From contig NZ_CP132204.1 of assembly GCF_030718995.1 (NCBI RefSeq), forward strand, positions 1,674,001 through 1,738,000: 64,000 bases of DNA, written 5' to 3'. Position numbers and translations under genes: made by a program. The notes beneath the pieces are model-generated. The model searched no databases and was not told the DNA's origin. It was given only the letters and a program-made list of their open reading frames with translations. Below, in pieces: positions 36,626 through 46,729 of this stretch. The stretch's first letter is position 1. Every line of letters begins with the position of its first letter. The DNA is from Arthrobacter oryzae. GTDB taxonomy: Bacteria > Actinomycetota > Actinomycetes > Actinomycetales > Micrococcaceae.

Positions 36626-37425
36626 GACCAATGCACCGGTTCCCAACACGTTTGGTGACTCCCACACTGTCTAGGGAGGCGAAGGCACCTGCGGGAATTC
36701 CCTCAACACTCGCATCCGAAACTATAGAACTGCTCAGTGACCGGTGGACAAGAAGACCCTACGGATCCCAAGATCGCTTGCTATTTGGCATTCCCTCCTA
36801 TCCCAACGCAACACAGCTGCACCTCCCACGGTCGATGGTTCGGGAAAGCTCCCAGCGTGACGTGCACTGCCTGTCATGAATAGTCGGCCCGGCACGAGGC
36901 TTCGTGTGGCTGGTTCGACTGCGGTTTCAGGCACAGGGGCAGCATGAGCGCCCTAAGACAGCACGGTTATCTAGCTATTGAGGTGCTCGCAAAGTCGGCT
37001 GTGGGAGACTACCGACAGGGGAGTACCGACGGTGGCAGCAGGCAGATTGGGGACTGGACTCGGAGCTTCCATATTTCAGTGATCCCAGGGCACAGCAAGT
37101 CGACCCACGAAATACGCAGCCGGCGTCTCTGGTGCAGCCATCCGTTCCATCGGGACTCTCAAGTAGCTATTCCCTCCCCACGTGAATGTCGTTGAATCAC
37201 TGGGTGGTCCTTGTCCTTCCAGCGAGTTCGTGTTGCAGTGAGGTGATTGTGGCCAGACGTGCCCGTCGGAATACGGCGGCAGCCTCCGCTGGAACAAGCC
37301 TCCCTTCTGATGGTTGGCCTACGTGCGCTTTGTTGGAGCATCACGTGAACCAAGGCACCTGGGATGATGCGGTTGGGGGAGCACAGCGAATAAGTATGAC
37401 AACATCGAACAGCGGCCAGCTCCTT

Positions 37426-37441
37426 CGTTTCACGTGAAACA
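37426..37441. promoter_or_regulatory. parS site 5
   Basis: CGTTTCACGTGAAACA, 15 of 16, intact core. Confidence 0.9.
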
Positions 37442-37916
37442 TCGCCGCCTCGTGTCCGGCAGTGAAACAACTGCGCAGGCGCGCCAGACCTCAGACGGAG
37501 GCACCCGCAGCCACTCGCCCTAAAGCGCGCCGGAAAGGATCGACCGCGGCCCGACATCAGCACGTGCGCAGAAACCAACAACCTGATCCCCGCTTCACCA
37601 AGGCTACCTCCGCGTCCTCTAGCGAACTAGGAATAGGGGCCGCGTATGAGTTATGGAAGAGCGCCAATGCGGACGATCGAATAGCCAAGCTTGTTCGGGA
37701 AACGCCCACAGGGGAGATCAACCATATGGCGATACCTGGTACGCGAGACAGCAAGGGGCCACCTGCACTGTTGGTACCGAAATTCCGGATAGTCCCGCAG
37801 GAGCAGCCGGTCGGTTCAGGGGAGAGTCCAGATCACAAGGAACGGGCTTGACAGGATTTTGGCTACTTGGATTGTGGCTGGTTGAACGCATTTTACACAT
37901 AGGAGGTCTGCACGAA

Positions 37917-37932
37917 TGTTTCACGTGAAACT
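37917..37932. promoter_or_regulatory. parS site 6
   Basis: TGTTTCACGTGAAACT, 15 of 16, intact core. Confidence 0.9.
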
Positions 37933-38657
37933 GTAGAGCGCTACGCAAGGGCATGTACGGCTTGTCCATAATTCTCGGCCCCGATCTCTCCTCCGCAGTG
38001 GGCATATTGCCAAGTAGGACAGCCTTGGGGAGATGGCGGCAAAGCCGCGCCGTCTCCAGAGTTTCCCCCTTGTCGTGACGACTAATCGCCTGCGAGTAGC
38101 AGGCCGACTTTTGCCGTCGCTGCTGTCTTCTGCGCGACTATCAGCCGGTCGCCTCCTGTAGACAGGATTGCTGTGCCCCGTGACCATAAACCTCCGCCCG
38201 AACCACACTTCACCGGGGCTGGGTTTCTGCTGTCCTAGCGAACAATCCAGGTAACAACGAATCACGTACATCGGTCCGCAAACACGATCCGCGCGACTGA
38301 GTACTGGCGCGCTCGGGGGGCCTGGCACAGTCTCTGCAACGTGTGCGGGGCCCGGAGAGTGCCTGCGGGGAGCCTCTAAGGCCATCGATGGCCCACTTGG
38401 AACGCAGAGGCCGTGGCGTCACCTGGAAGCCCCTGCAGACGCCGCTGATGGATCCATAGCCTTGGACCGCTGGCCTAACTGAATACTCCGTCAAATAACC
38501 GCACCAATAGAGCGTGCCGGCACTGCCGAACCGTAGAGAAGGACTCTGCTGTGTCGCTCCCAAGGTCCACCACACTGGACTACTACGGGTGCTCCGTGCT
38601 GGCCTGCCGCGGCTGAGCGCAGGTGGTTGCCATAAAGTAAGCGCGGCGGGTACAAAG

Positions 38658-38693
38658 AAGCGGGGCCTGTTTCACGTGAAACAGGCCCCGCTT
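38658..38693 (-). terminator. parS site 7 inside a 36-bp perfect palindrome (parB terminator)
   Basis: The central 16 bases (38668-38683) are a perfect parS. They are extended on both sides by AAGCGGGGCC and its complement, giving an 18-bp uninterrupted inverted repeat. On the parB strand it lies 16 bases past the parB stop and is followed by TTCTTTG, as expected of an intrinsic terminator, although the hairpin loop would be formed from the parS centre. Confidence 0.8.
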
Positions 38694-38708
38694 AAGCGTA
38701 AAAGATAC

Positions 38709-39878
38709 TCAGTTCTCCGCACCCGGTGTCAGTACGTCCATGATCCGGTTCAAATCCTCCACGCTGGCGAACTCGATACTGACGCGGCCCTTCCGGGCGC
38801 CGAGCGAGATCTTTACGTTGGTATCCAACCGATCCGACAAGGAAGACGCAAGGTAGTCCAAGCGCTCATGACGGGCACCCGGGCGGGGGACGTTGCTCTT
38901 AGCCGGCGCACCCGGGCTCTGGTAAAGCGTTACGGCTTCCTCAGTTGCCCGAACCGACATTCCCTCTGCAACGATCTTCTGTGCCAGGCGTTCCATCGCC
39001 GCCGCATCGGGCAGCGCAAGAAGCGCGCGGGCGTGACCTGCCGACAGAACGCTTGCAGCCACCCTACGCTGCACCAACGGCGGCAGCTTGAGCAGTCGCA
39101 GCGTATTCGAGACCTGGGGCCGCGACCGGCCGATACGGTCGGCAAGCTGCTCATGCGTCGTGCCGAAGTCTTCCAGCAGCTGCTGGTAGGCAGCAGCTTC
39201 TTCAAGTGGGTTCAGCTGGCTGCGGTGAAGGTTTTCAAGCAGTGCATCCCGAAGCAGGTCATCGTCAGTGGTGTCCCGGACAATTGCCGGGATAGTTTCA
39301 AGCCCTGCAGCCTGCACGGCCCGCCAGCGGCGCTCACCCATGACGAGCTCGAAGGGTTCGCCACCTTTTTCGGTTGACGTACGGACCACAATTGGCTGGA
39401 GGACACCTATTTCACGAACAGAGTGAATGAGCTCCGCCATGTCGTCCTCGTCGAAGACGGAACGCGGCTGTTTGCGGTTGGGGTGGATGTCGCCCACCGG
39501 AATTTCAGCGAACCTGACACCGGGAACTTCCACGAGTTCCGGGAGAGCGTCTGTGGTTGCAACCGTCCGAGCTGAACCGGCACCGTTCTCTTCGGTTTTG
39601 TCCGACTCGATTGTCTTGGCTGCCGGTTTCCGGGCGGGCGTCTTCGTTTCGGAAGGCGTCACCGTGCTGGCGGGCTTCTTGGCTGCACTGGACGGCGACG
39701 GAGCTGCGTCGTCATCGATGACAGCCGCCGCTGCGTTCGTGGGCGTCTTCCTGGCTTCCGGAAAAAACAGGTCCACTGGCCGTGAAGGCGCTGCACCATT
39801 GCCGGAAGCGTTAGCCGGAGCGGAACTTGGAATGAGTGCGCCAAGACCACGACCGAGGCCGCGTCGCTTATCGCTCAT
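38709..39878 (-). CDS. parB: Chromosome partitioning protein ParB
   Basis: 389-residue DNA-binding CTPase that loads at parS, slides and organises the origin region for segregation. The N-terminal signature [13 protein letters not shown] interacts with ParA. After a variable Ala/Lys/Pro-rich linker of about 90 residues comes the ParBc CTP-binding domain, with [25 protein letters not shown] and the nucleotide motif GERRWRA near residue 184. The helix-turn-helix ([26 protein letters not shown]) and a C-terminal dimer domain complete it. ATG start with GGAGGGA. It is transcribed after parA with a 65-base gap. Confidence 0.96.
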   Translation of the reverse strand: MSDKRRGLGRGLGALIPSSAPANASGNGAAPSRPVDLFFPEARKTPTNAAAAVIDDDAAPSPSSAAKKPASTVTPSETKTPARKPAAKTIESDKTEENGAGSARTVATTDALPELVEVPGVRFAEIPVGDIHPNRKQPRSVFDEDDMAELIHSVREIGVLQPIVVRTSTEKGGEPFELVMGERRWRAVQAAGLETIPAIVRDTTDDDLLRDALLENLHRSQLNPLEEAAAYQQLLEDFGTTHEQLADRIGRSRPQVSNTLRLLKLPPLVQRRVAASVLSAGHARALLALPDAAAMERLAQKIVAEGMSVRATEEAVTLYQSPGAPAKSNVPRPGARHERLDYLASSLSDRLDTNVKISLGARKGRVSIEFASVEDLNRIMDVLTPGAEN

Positions 39879-39943
39879 AGGTAAATCCCTCCAATGGAAG
39901 AGTCCGGCATACCCGACTCTGGCTAGTGCAATTGTTGAAAATT

Positions 39944-41011
39944 CTAACGTTCAGCGATTTCCGCTGCGGCTTCCAAGTAGGAGAGTGCTCCGCTGGAGGA
40001 CGGATCGTAGGTCATCACAGTCTGCTGGTAGCTGGGCGCCTCGGAGATCCTCACGGAGCGCGGGACGACGGCGCCAAGGACCTGGTCCGGGAAGTGCTGG
40101 CGGACTTCGGCAGCCACCTGCGCGGCAAGGTTAGTGCGGCCGTCGTACATGGTGAGAAGAATGGTGGACACAACCAGCTCGGCGTTGAGGTGCTTCTGGA
40201 TCATCTCAATGTTTTTCAGCAGCTGGCTGAGGCCTTCCAGTGCGTAGTACTCGCACTGGATGGGGATCAGCACTTCGCTGGCGGCGCAGAAGGCGTTGAC
40301 CGTCAGCAGGCCGAGGCTCGGCGGGCAGTCAATGAAGATGTAGTCAAGGCGCGGTTCGCCGGCCTTCTGGCGTTCCTTGGCGTAGACGTCGATGGCGCGG
40401 CGGAGTCGCTGCTCCCGGGCCACAAGGGACACCAGTTCGATTTCGGCGCCGGCCAGGTGAATGGTGGCCGGCGCGCAGATCAGGTTGTCGATATCGGGGC
40501 ACTGGGCCACGACGTCTTTGAGCGGCACGTCGTTGATCAGGACATCGTAGATGCTGTCCACGTCCGCATGGTGTTCAATGCCCAGGGCTGTGGAGGCGTT
40601 GCCCTGGGGGTCAATGTCAATGACCATGACGTTCAGTCCGGCGGCAGCGAGGGCGGCTGCAATATTGACGGTGGTGGTTGTCTTACCAACCCCGCCCTTC
40701 TGGTTCGAAACCGTGAAGACGCGGGTCTTCTCCGGCTTCGGAAGCTGCCGGCCGATCAATCGTTCCCGGCGCCTGTTTTCGTGGGCCAGGTCGCGGGCGA
40801 TCGGGCTGGAGTCGTCGATCGAGTCCATGACATTTCCGGAGACCGAGGCACCAGTTTCACGTGAAACCGCAGCCGACTTGGAGCGGCTCGCAACCGAGTT
40901 CAGGTGATTCCACGCATCGGTCGGCGCGATGGAGGGCGCGACCATGGCCCGCGCGGACCCCAGGGACACGAACGGGGGTATCCGCTGTGTGGAGGCTTCG
41001 CTACTGGTCAC
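39944..41011 (-). CDS. parA: Chromosome partitioning ATPase ParA
   Basis: 355-residue Walker-type ATPase that moves ParB-bound origins. The deviant Walker [12 protein letters not shown] is near residue 101. Other motifs are [11 protein letters not shown] and [15 protein letters not shown]. The N-terminal 95 residues are a poorly conserved extension that contains VSRET, the translation of a parS site (40853-40868), exactly as in the mycobacterial ParA extension. The start is GTG 41011; its ribosome binding site is weak, and an ATG near 40829 (MDSIDD) would make parS part of the leader instead. The mycobacterial parallel favours the long form. Confidence 0.92.
   Translation of the reverse strand: MTSSEASTQRIPPFVSLGSARAMVAPSIAPTDAWNHLNSVASRSKSAAVSRETGASVSGNVMDSIDDSSPIARDLAHENRRRERLIGRQLPKPEKTRVFTVSNQKGGVGKTTTTVNIAAALAAAGLNVMVIDIDPQGNASTALGIEHHADVDSIYDVLINDVPLKDVVAQCPDIDNLICAPATIHLAGAEIELVSLVAREQRLRRAIDVYAKERQKAGEPRLDYIFIDCPPSLGLLTVNAFCAASEVLIPIQCEYYALEGLSQLLKNIEMIQKHLNAELVVSTILLTMYDGRTNLAAQVAAEVRQHFPDQVLGAVVPRSVRISEAPSYQQTVMTYDPSSSGALSYLEAAAEIAER
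40853..40868. promoter_or_regulatory. parS site 8 (inside parA)
   Basis: AGTTTCACGTGAAACC, with an intact 14-bp core. It lies within the reading frame of parA and encodes Val-Ser-Arg-Glu-Thr. Confidence 0.88.
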
Positions 41012-41098
41012 TGTGACACACTCACTCTCATTCGGCTTTTTCTGCCGTTCACTAGCCTAACCGCTTCCCCCAAAAGTCCTGTGGCACCGGGCCAGAGG

Positions 41099-41749
41099 CT
41101 AGGCAATCTTTTGCGTCTTATTAACGATGATTCGGACCACAGTGGTGGGTTCCTCAAGGAGATCCTCGCCGACCACCACCACAGAAGTCTGCACGCCACC
41201 AAGCTTGCGGATGGCCTTGGCCGCCTTCTCGATCTCTTCACCGGCACTGCGGCCCTTGATCGCCACAACCTCGCCCTTCCCCGCAAGCAGGGGGATGGTC
41301 AGCCCGGCAAGGTTGGACAGCGCGGAAACGGCCCGGGCGGTGACAACGTCGGCATTCACCATGCCCACGGCCAGTTCAGCGCGGGTCCGCATCACCGTCA
41401 CGTTGCTCAGCCCGAGATCGTCCACAACCTCCTGAAGCCAGATCACCCTGCGTTCCAGCGGTTCGATCAGGGTCAGCTCAAGGTCGGGCCGTGCGATGGC
41501 CAGGCACAGCCCCGGCAGACCGGCGCCGCTCCCAACATCCGCGACGTGGCTGCCCGGGGCGATTTCCCGCTCGATCACGGCACAGTTCAGCACATGCCGG
41601 CTCCACAGCCGCGGTATCTCGCGGGGGCCGATCAGGCCGCGCTCTGTACCGGATGTAGCCAGGTGTTCCACGTAACGTTTGGCGAGCTCGAGCCGATCAC
41701 CAAAGATGGCCTCGGCTGCCCTGAGCTCCGCAGCAGTAATTTCAACCAT
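41099..41749 (-). CDS. rsmG: 16S rRNA (guanine527-N7)-methyltransferase RsmG
   Basis: 216-residue SAM-dependent methyltransferase (GidB) acting on G527 of 16S rRNA; loss gives low-level streptomycin resistance in other bacteria. It has the SAM motif VADVGSGAGLPGLCLAIARPD and the downstream TLIEPLERRVIWLQEV, with RAVSALSNLAGLTIPLLAGKGEVVAIKG. Residues before MVEITAAELR are unlike the family, so ATG 41749 is chosen although the open frame extends to 41848. It sits between parA and jag as in other actinobacteria. Confidence 0.94.
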   Translation of the reverse strand: MVEITAAELRAAEAIFGDRLELAKRYVEHLATSGTERGLIGPREIPRLWSRHVLNCAVIEREIAPGSHVADVGSGAGLPGLCLAIARPDLELTLIEPLERRVIWLQEVVDDLGLSNVTVMRTRAELAVGMVNADVVTARAVSALSNLAGLTIPLLAGKGEVVAIKGRSAGEEIEKAAKAIRKLGGVQTSVVVVGEDLLEEPTTVVRIIVNKTQKIA

Positions 41750-41768
41750 TGTCCGCGTCCCGGCGTCT

Positions 41769-42335
41769 TCAGTCTGCGGAGACAACGATGTGCCTCCCGG
41801 CACCTTCGCCTTCAGATTCGCTGACGAAGCCAAGGTCGGCCACGGCATCGTGGACGATCTTCCGCTCGTAAGCGCTCATCGGCTCCAGTGCGACAGCGTT
41901 TCCGGACTCCTTCACGGAGGCGACAGCGTCCTCTGCAATCTTCTGCAGGTGGCCCGCGCGCTCCTGGCGGTACCCGTTGATGTCCAGCACCAGACGGGAA
42001 CGGTTCTCCGTGGCGGAAAGGACCGAGAGTCGGGTCAGCTCCTGCAGGGCCTCCAGCACCTCGCCGTCCCGGCCAACCAGGCTTTCGAGTCCTGCGGACT
42101 CTTCCTCGGCCACGATGGAAATGTAGGTCCGTCCGTTGCGGACCTCAATGTCGATGTCGCCGTCGATGTCGGCAATGTCCAGCAGTTCCTCAAGGTAATC
42201 TGCTGCGACGTCGCCTTCTTCTTCCAGCCGGCTCGCGGATGAACCTTTGTCCGAATCCCGGGTCTCATCCCCGGCGTCGTCCTGGTCTTCAATGGCCTCG
42301 GCGGAAACGGCGTTTTCGGTGCTATCGACAGACAT
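41769..42335 (-). CDS. jag: Jag/KhpB family single-stranded nucleic acid-binding R3H protein
   Basis: 188-residue RNA-binding protein with an acidic N-terminus, a KH-II domain (EVLEALQELTRLSVL with GRDGE before it) and a C-terminal R3H domain (LEPMSAYERKIVHDAVADLGFVSESEGEGAGRHIV). The N-terminal Jag domain of firmicute homologues is absent, which is usual in actinobacteria. Its start overlaps the yidC stop by one base (TAATG), so it is coupled to the membrane insertase gene. Confidence 0.92.
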   Translation of the reverse strand: MSVDSTENAVSAEAIEDQDDAGDETRDSDKGSSASRLEEEGDVAADYLEELLDIADIDGDIDIEVRNGRTYISIVAEEESAGLESLVGRDGEVLEALQELTRLSVLSATENRSRLVLDINGYRQERAGHLQKIAEDAVASVKESGNAVALEPMSAYERKIVHDAVADLGFVSESEGEGAGRHIVVSAD

Positions 42336-43309
42336 TACTTCTTCTTCCTGTTCTTGCGTTGTGGCTGGATGCGCTGGCTCTTGGCCTCGGCGACCGCGGC
42401 AGCGGCGGCGGCTTCAGCCTCGACATCGGCCTTCTTGCCTCCCAGGATGGGCAGGGCCGGAAGGCCCTTGGCGGCACGGCGTTCGGCGAGGGCCTTGGCG
42501 GCGGGGGATCCCGGCGTCGGCATGCGGCGGATGACGAAGAACTGCTGTGCCATGGTCCAGAGGTTGGTGGTGGTCCAGTAGATGAGGACACCGATCGGGA
42601 AGTTGATGCCGCCCACGCCGAAGACGATCGGCAGAATGTAGAGCATCATCTTCTGCTGGCGCATGAACGGGCTGGCCATGGCCTCTTCGGACATGTTCTT
42701 GGCCATGATCTGCTTCTGCGTGATGAACTGCGAGGCCGTCATGGCAAGGATCATCACGATGGACAGGATCCATACGGAAGTCAGGTTTCCCTCGCCACCG
42801 TGCAGCAGCGATGCGGAGAGCGTTGCCCCGAAGATGGTGGACTCATCAAACTGAACTACCTGATCGTGGCTCATCGCCCCGATGCCGAGGCCCTTGTCAC
42901 GGGCCGTGCTGATGCCGGAGAGCACGGTGAACAGTGCGAAGAAGAACGGCATCTGGATCAGCATGGGCAGGCAGGCCGAGAACGGGTTGGTGCCGTGCTT
43001 CTTGTACATGGCCATCTGTTCCTGAGCCATGGCCTGGCGGGAAAGCTGGTCGGTCTTGCCCTTGTACTTATCCTGGAGCTTCTTCAGGTCAGGCTGCAGC
43101 AGCTGCATGCCGCGCTGGGCCTTAATCTGCTTGACGAACACGGGAATCAGGGCGGCACGGATCACCAGCACCAGCCCGATGATGGACAGGGTCCACGTCC
43201 AGCCGGAAGCCTCCGGCAGGCCGATGCTGCTCAGGCCCTCGTGGAAGCCCACCATGATGATGGAAACAAGCCACTTGAACGGAAACATGATTGTTTCAAA
43301 GAAGTCCAT
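42335..43309 (-). CDS. yidC: Membrane protein insertase YidC
   Basis: 324-residue YidC/Oxa1 insertase with five hydrophobic segments. The conserved arginine is in TM1 (LVIRAALIPVFVKQIKAQRGMQLLQPDLKKLQDKYKG). The C-terminal tail (about 265-324) is basic and Ala/Lys-rich, as needed for ribosome contact. It belongs to the rpmH-rnpA-yidD-yidC-jag operon. The ATG at 43309 follows AGGG at seven bases. Confidence 0.95.
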   Translation of the reverse strand: MDFFETIMFPFKWLVSIIMVGFHEGLSSIGLPEASGWTWTLSIIGLVLVIRAALIPVFVKQIKAQRGMQLLQPDLKKLQDKYKGKTDQLSRQAMAQEQMAMYKKHGTNPFSACLPMLIQMPFFFALFTVLSGISTARDKGLGIGAMSHDQVVQFDESTIFGATLSASLLHGGEGNLTSVWILSIVMILAMTASQFITQKQIMAKNMSEEAMASPFMRQQKMMLYILPIVFGVGGINFPIGVLIYWTTTNLWTMAQQFFVIRRMPTPGSPAAKALAERRAAKGLPALPILGGKKADVEAEAAAAAAVAEAKSQRIQPQRKNRKKK

Positions 43310-43325
43310 ACGATATCCCTATTCG

Positions 43326-43721
43326 TTAGGCCGCAGTGCGGCCTTCTCCATCAGACTGCGCAGCCAGGTACTTGTCCGGGTTGTTCAGTACAACAATTGT
43401 GGGGGTCTGGCGTTCAGGCCAGTGGCGGTGACCGGCGGGGACGTGGTCCACGCCGCCGGCGTTCCAGGGATGGCAGCGCGCCAGGCGCCGGACTGCCAGC
43501 CAGCTTCCTTTAACGGCACCGTGCACCGTGATCGCTTCGAGGGCGTAGGCCGAGCACGAAGGAAAGAAGCGGCAGACCTGGCCGTACAAGGGCGAAATCA
43601 CCTTGCGGTAGGCCATCAGCAGCAGAATGAGAAAGTTGCGGGGCAGGTTCCAGAGCGTCTTGCCCACCAGGGCCGCTGCCAGTTTGAAGAAGCGGACGAC
43701 GGCGGCTATGGAGTTACGCAC
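43326..43721 (-). CDS. yidD: Membrane protein insertion efficiency factor YidD
   Basis: 131 residues, longer than the usual 80-100 because of an unrelated C-terminal tail. The family core is [54 protein letters not shown], with three conserved cysteines. It aids YidC. GTG start at 43721 overlaps the rnpA stop by 8 bases. Confidence 0.94.
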   Translation of the reverse strand: MRNSIAAVVRFFKLAAALVGKTLWNLPRNFLILLLMAYRKVISPLYGQVCRFFPSCSAYALEAITVHGAVKGSWLAVRRLARCHPWNAGGVDHVPAGHRHWPERQTPTIVVLNNPDKYLAAQSDGEGRTAA

Positions 43722-44124
43722 GCGGTGTCCCTTCCTGTGTTGTTTGCCGTGAAACCGCTGACGCGGCCCGAGGAAGGCGGCCGCCCAGCCGTTTCATGGT
43801 CGTTTCCAGAGCGGCGTTGTAGTCCGCCAGCAGTTGGTCCCAGCTGGCAGACGAGGCCGCAGGCAGTGCCCGGACCACAATGGCGAACCCGGTACCGTAT
43901 TCCTGCAACGACAAAGCACCGGCTTCCCTCAGTCTCCTCTTAACGAGGTTCCTGACAACAGCGTTCCCAACACTCTTGGAAACGATGAATCCGATCCGGC
44001 TTGGTTCGTCAGCAGCAATAGCTACCGTATATAACACTACGTTCCGGCGTCCATTGCGGACGCCGGAACGTACAGTTGTTGAAAAATCGGTTGATGTCCT
44101 CAGACGGTTCCTGGTGGCTAGCAC
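43714..44124 (-). CDS. rnpA: Ribonuclease P protein component
   Basis: Basic protein subunit of RNase P, about 136 residues. The sequence [33 protein letters not shown] is followed by the RNR signature ([18 protein letters not shown]), which binds the catalytic RNA. The open frame begins with TTG 44130, but GTG 44124 gives the usual MLATRNRL start. It lies directly after rpmH on the same strand. Confidence 0.94.
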   Translation of the reverse strand: MLATRNRLRTSTDFSTTVRSGVRNGRRNVVLYTVAIAADEPSRIGFIVSKSVGNAVVRNLVKRRLREAGALSLQEYGTGFAIVVRALPAASSASWDQLLADYNAALETTMKRLGGRLPRAASAVSRQTTQEGTPRA

Positions 44125-44166
44125 CGTCAAACTCGCAAAGGGATGTTGACCGACGAGTCAGTGTAT

Positions 44167-44304
44167 TTAGGCCGACAGTTCGGTGCGGCCCTTGCCACGA
44201 CGGGCTGCCAGGATGGCACGGCCGGCACGGGTACGCATACGAAGGCGGAAGCCGTGCTTCTTGGCTCGACGGCGGTTATTCGGCTGAAAAGTCCGCTTGC
44301 TCAC
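44167..44304 (-). CDS. rpmH: 50S ribosomal protein L34
   Basis: 45-residue ribosomal protein. It reads [18 protein letters not shown] and continues [22 protein letters not shown] start at 44304 with GGAG eight bases upstream. It is the first gene of the minus-strand origin operon; a TATACA-containing stretch near 44378 on the minus strand could be its -10. Confidence 0.97.
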   Translation of the reverse strand: MSKRTFQPNNRRRAKKHGFRLRMRTRAGRAILAARRGKGRTELSA

Positions 44305-44770
44305 GTTAGTTACTCCAGTGGATCAAAGGTGCGCCCACCCGATCAAAAAGGGGAAGAACTGGCCGACGCTAAGTTTTGTATATGCACGCTGCCCTCGGCT
44401 CGTAGGACGCAGAACGTCAGAGAGATTCAAATGAGGTCGAAAAGCGGACACAAAGGACTTCACAACGTTAGGCCAAAAAGCGTCCCCTCGTCAAACCGGG
44501 CTGACTCTCACTGCCCTGCACCGGCTGTGGTTAACCCCTGCCCACAGCCTGTGGATGAAGTGGCTCACAGGCCCCGTTTTAGAACCACAACAGTGTAATT
44601 ATCCACAAGGCTGAACCCAGCTATCTTCTAGGCTTTTCATCCCCTAGAGTGGCTCAGTAGCCGATTATCCACGCTCTGTGCATAACCCTGTGGATTAAGC
44701 CCGAACCAGCACGTCTGGTTCAGCTTGTGGCTGCAGGTAATGCAGGCAAGCAAGTTTGAGGAACTGATTG
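44305..44770. other. rpmH-dnaA intergenic region with DnaA boxes
   Basis: 466 bases of regulatory DNA between the divergent rpmH and dnaA genes. DnaA-box-like sequences are TGTGGTTAA (44526), TGTGGATGA (44550), the perfect TTATCCACA (44599), TTATCCACG (44665), TGTGCATAA (44677) and TGTGGATTA (44689). They are suited to dnaA autoregulation and may be part of oriC. Confidence 0.75.
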
Positions 44771-46192
44771 ATGACAGTAGACGAAGCCAACCACGCGAAT
44801 ACTGTCGGAAGTTCCTGGCGGCGGGTTGTGAGCCTTTTGGAGCAGGACCACCGGGTTTCACCCCGGCAGCGCGGCTTCGTCATCCTCGCCCAGGCGCAGG
44901 GACTGATCGGTTCCACGCTGCTGGTGGCCGTGCCCAACGAACTCACCCGCGAAGTACTGCAGACCCAGGTCAAGGAAGCCCTTGACGACGCCCTGCACAA
45001 CGTTTTCTCCGACGACATCCGGTGCGCCATCGACGTCGACACCGATCTGGTGCCCCTGCACACGGAGCCGGAGCCCGCCGTCGAACTTTCCCTGGCGACT
45101 GACCCCACCGTGGAACAGAAGCCGCAGCCCATGCTGCCGAGCACTTCCCACGAGTTCGGCCGGCTGAACCCGAAGTATGTGTTCGACACCTTCGTGATTG
45201 GTTCATCGAACCGGTTCGCCCACGCGGCCGCCGTCGCCGTCGCCGAGGCTCCGGCCAAGGCCTACAACCCGCTGTTCATCTACGGGGATTCCGGCCTGGG
45301 CAAGACCCACCTGCTGCACGCCATCGGTCACTACGCCCGCCGGCTCTACAGCGGCATCCGGGTCCGCTACGTGAACTCCGAGGAATTCACCAACGACTTC
45401 ATCAACTCCATCCGCGATGACGAGGGCACCAGCTTCAAGACCACGTACCGGAACGTGGATGTCCTGCTGATCGATGACATCCAGTTCCTGGCCGGCAAGG
45501 ACCGGACGCTGGAGGAGTTCTTCCACACCTTCAACGCGCTCCACAACAACAACAAGCAGGTTGTCATCACCTCCGACCAGCCGCCCAAGCTGCTCGCAGG
45601 ATTCGAGGACCGGATGAAGTCCCGCTTCGAATGGGGCCTGCTGACCGACATCCAGCCGCCGGAATTGGAAACCCGGATCGCGATCCTCCGCAAGAAGGCC
45701 CTCAGCGAAGGCCTCTCAGCTCCGGACGACGCACTGGAGTACATTGCGTCGAAGATTTCCAGCAACATCCGCGAACTTGAAGGCGCCCTTATCCGCGTCA
45801 CCGCCTTCGCCAGCCTGAACCGCCAGCCGGTGGATGTTGCCCTGGCCGAAATGGTGCTCAAGGACCTGATCACGGACGACGGCGCACAGGAGATCACCTC
45901 GGCGCAGATCCTGACCCAGACGGCGGACTACTTCAAGCTCAGCATGGAAGAGCTCTGCAGCAAGTCCCGGACGCGCACGCTGGTGACCGCCCGCCAGATC
46001 GCCATGTACCTGTGCCGCGAACTGACGGACATGTCGCTTCCCAAGATCGGGCAGGAGCTCGGCGGCCGCGACCACACCACGGTGATCCACGCAGACCGCA
46101 AGATCCGTGAGCTGATGGCCGAGCGCCGTGTGATCTACAACCAGGTTACGGAGCTGACCAACCGCATCAAGCAGCAGCAGCGGGATTCCTAA
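44771..46192 (+). CDS. dnaA: Chromosomal replication initiator DnaA
   Basis: 473-residue AAA+ initiator. Domain I spans about 1-85. The linker is short. Domain III has Walker [10 protein letters not shown] at about 173-181 and Walker [10 protein letters not shown] at about 232-240. Domain IV carries the DNA-binding signature [15 protein letters not shown] near residue 435. ATG 44771 is preferred over the TTG directly before it because GAGGAA is seven bases upstream. It is flanked by DnaA boxes on both sides. Confidence 0.97.
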   Translation: MTVDEANHANTVGSSWRRVVSLLEQDHRVSPRQRGFVILAQAQGLIGSTLLVAVPNELTREVLQTQVKEALDDALHNVFSDDIRCAIDVDTDLVPLHTEPEPAVELSLATDPTVEQKPQPMLPSTSHEFGRLNPKYVFDTFVIGSSNRFAHAAAVAVAEAPAKAYNPLFIYGDSGLGKTHLLHAIGHYARRLYSGIRVRYVNSEEFTNDFINSIRDDEGTSFKTTYRNVDVLLIDDIQFLAGKDRTLEEFFHTFNALHNNNKQVVITSDQPPKLLAGFEDRMKSRFEWGLLTDIQPPELETRIAILRKKALSEGLSAPDDALEYIASKISSNIRELEGALIRVTAFASLNRQPVDVALAEMVLKDLITDDGAQEITSAQILTQTADYFKLSMEELCSKSRTRTLVTARQIAMYLCRELTDMSLPKIGQELGGRDHTTVIHADRKIRELMAERRVIYNQVTELTNRIKQQQRDS

Positions 46193-46729
46193 GCCCGGCT
46201 TCCCGCCCGCCTCCTTACCTTATTAACAGGGGCATGTGGATAAGCCTGTGGATAGTTAAGGGGACAACCGCGGTTAATGGGCTTAAAACCCTTAAGGCAT
46301 CTGTGGATCAGCGAAACGGCCCAAAAAGTTGTCCCCATCCACACCCTGTTTAAAACCTGCTTCACCCACAACGGATGAACAGGGCTTAACCGCGGGATCG
46401 TGCCGTGAAACAGGGTTATCCACAGTTTCCACAGCAGTTATTAACACTACTAATCCCAAAAAATTGAAATTCCCTCAAACAACAATCTCGTTCCCTGCCG
46501 CACACAGCCTCGGGGCCTCGGCCCGAAAGGGCCAGCGTCCCTGCCGGAGATGGGGAAAACCTGTATCTTCCGGCTAAGCTGTCAGCAGCGCTCCCATCCT
46601 TGGGTCTGTTTGTGGTTCAGCAAGCGCGGACCATGCAGGTTCCGGTGTCCGGGGGCAAAGGTTTTGCGAACTCCCTGCGGGAGTTCCCGTTCAGAAAATG
46701 GCAGCAGCAATGAAAGGCGGCACCCTTCC
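46193..46729. other. oriC: Putative oriC (dnaA-dnaN intergenic region)
   Basis: 537 bases with DnaA boxes TGTGGATAA (46235, perfect), TGTGGATAG (46247), TGTGGATCA (46302), TTGTCCCCA (46329), TTATCCACA (46416, perfect) and GTTTCCACA (46425). An AT-rich stretch at about 46436-46490 could unwind. This is the canonical actinobacterial origin position, but box density is lower than at 61.97-62.56 kb. Confidence 0.75.

Larger units (their letters stand above)
32867..38657. other. 5.8 kb gene-free, parS-rich region
   Basis: No ORF here has an actinobacterial coding pattern, a recognisable domain and a ribosome binding site together; stop codons occur in all frames. GC is visibly lower than in the flanking genes (hand counts of two lines gave 53 and 60 percent). 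The region holds six intact parS cores (a seventh lies just to the right at 38669-38682), degenerate parS copies, two DnaA-box clusters, a tRNA-like remnant near 35170-35243 and GT-rich repeats at 32913-32970. In many actinobacteria this position has short housekeeping genes (amidase, acetyltransferase) instead. Confidence 0.75.

Noticed and set aside
37179..37355. CCACGTGAATG (37179) and ATCACGTGAACC (37340) as parS
   Set aside because: They match only the central CACGTGA and lack the flanking bases needed for recognition.
43740..43756. TGTTTGCCGTGAAACC as a parS site in rnpA
   Set aside because: Central CACGTG is replaced by GCCGTG, so the palindrome is broken.
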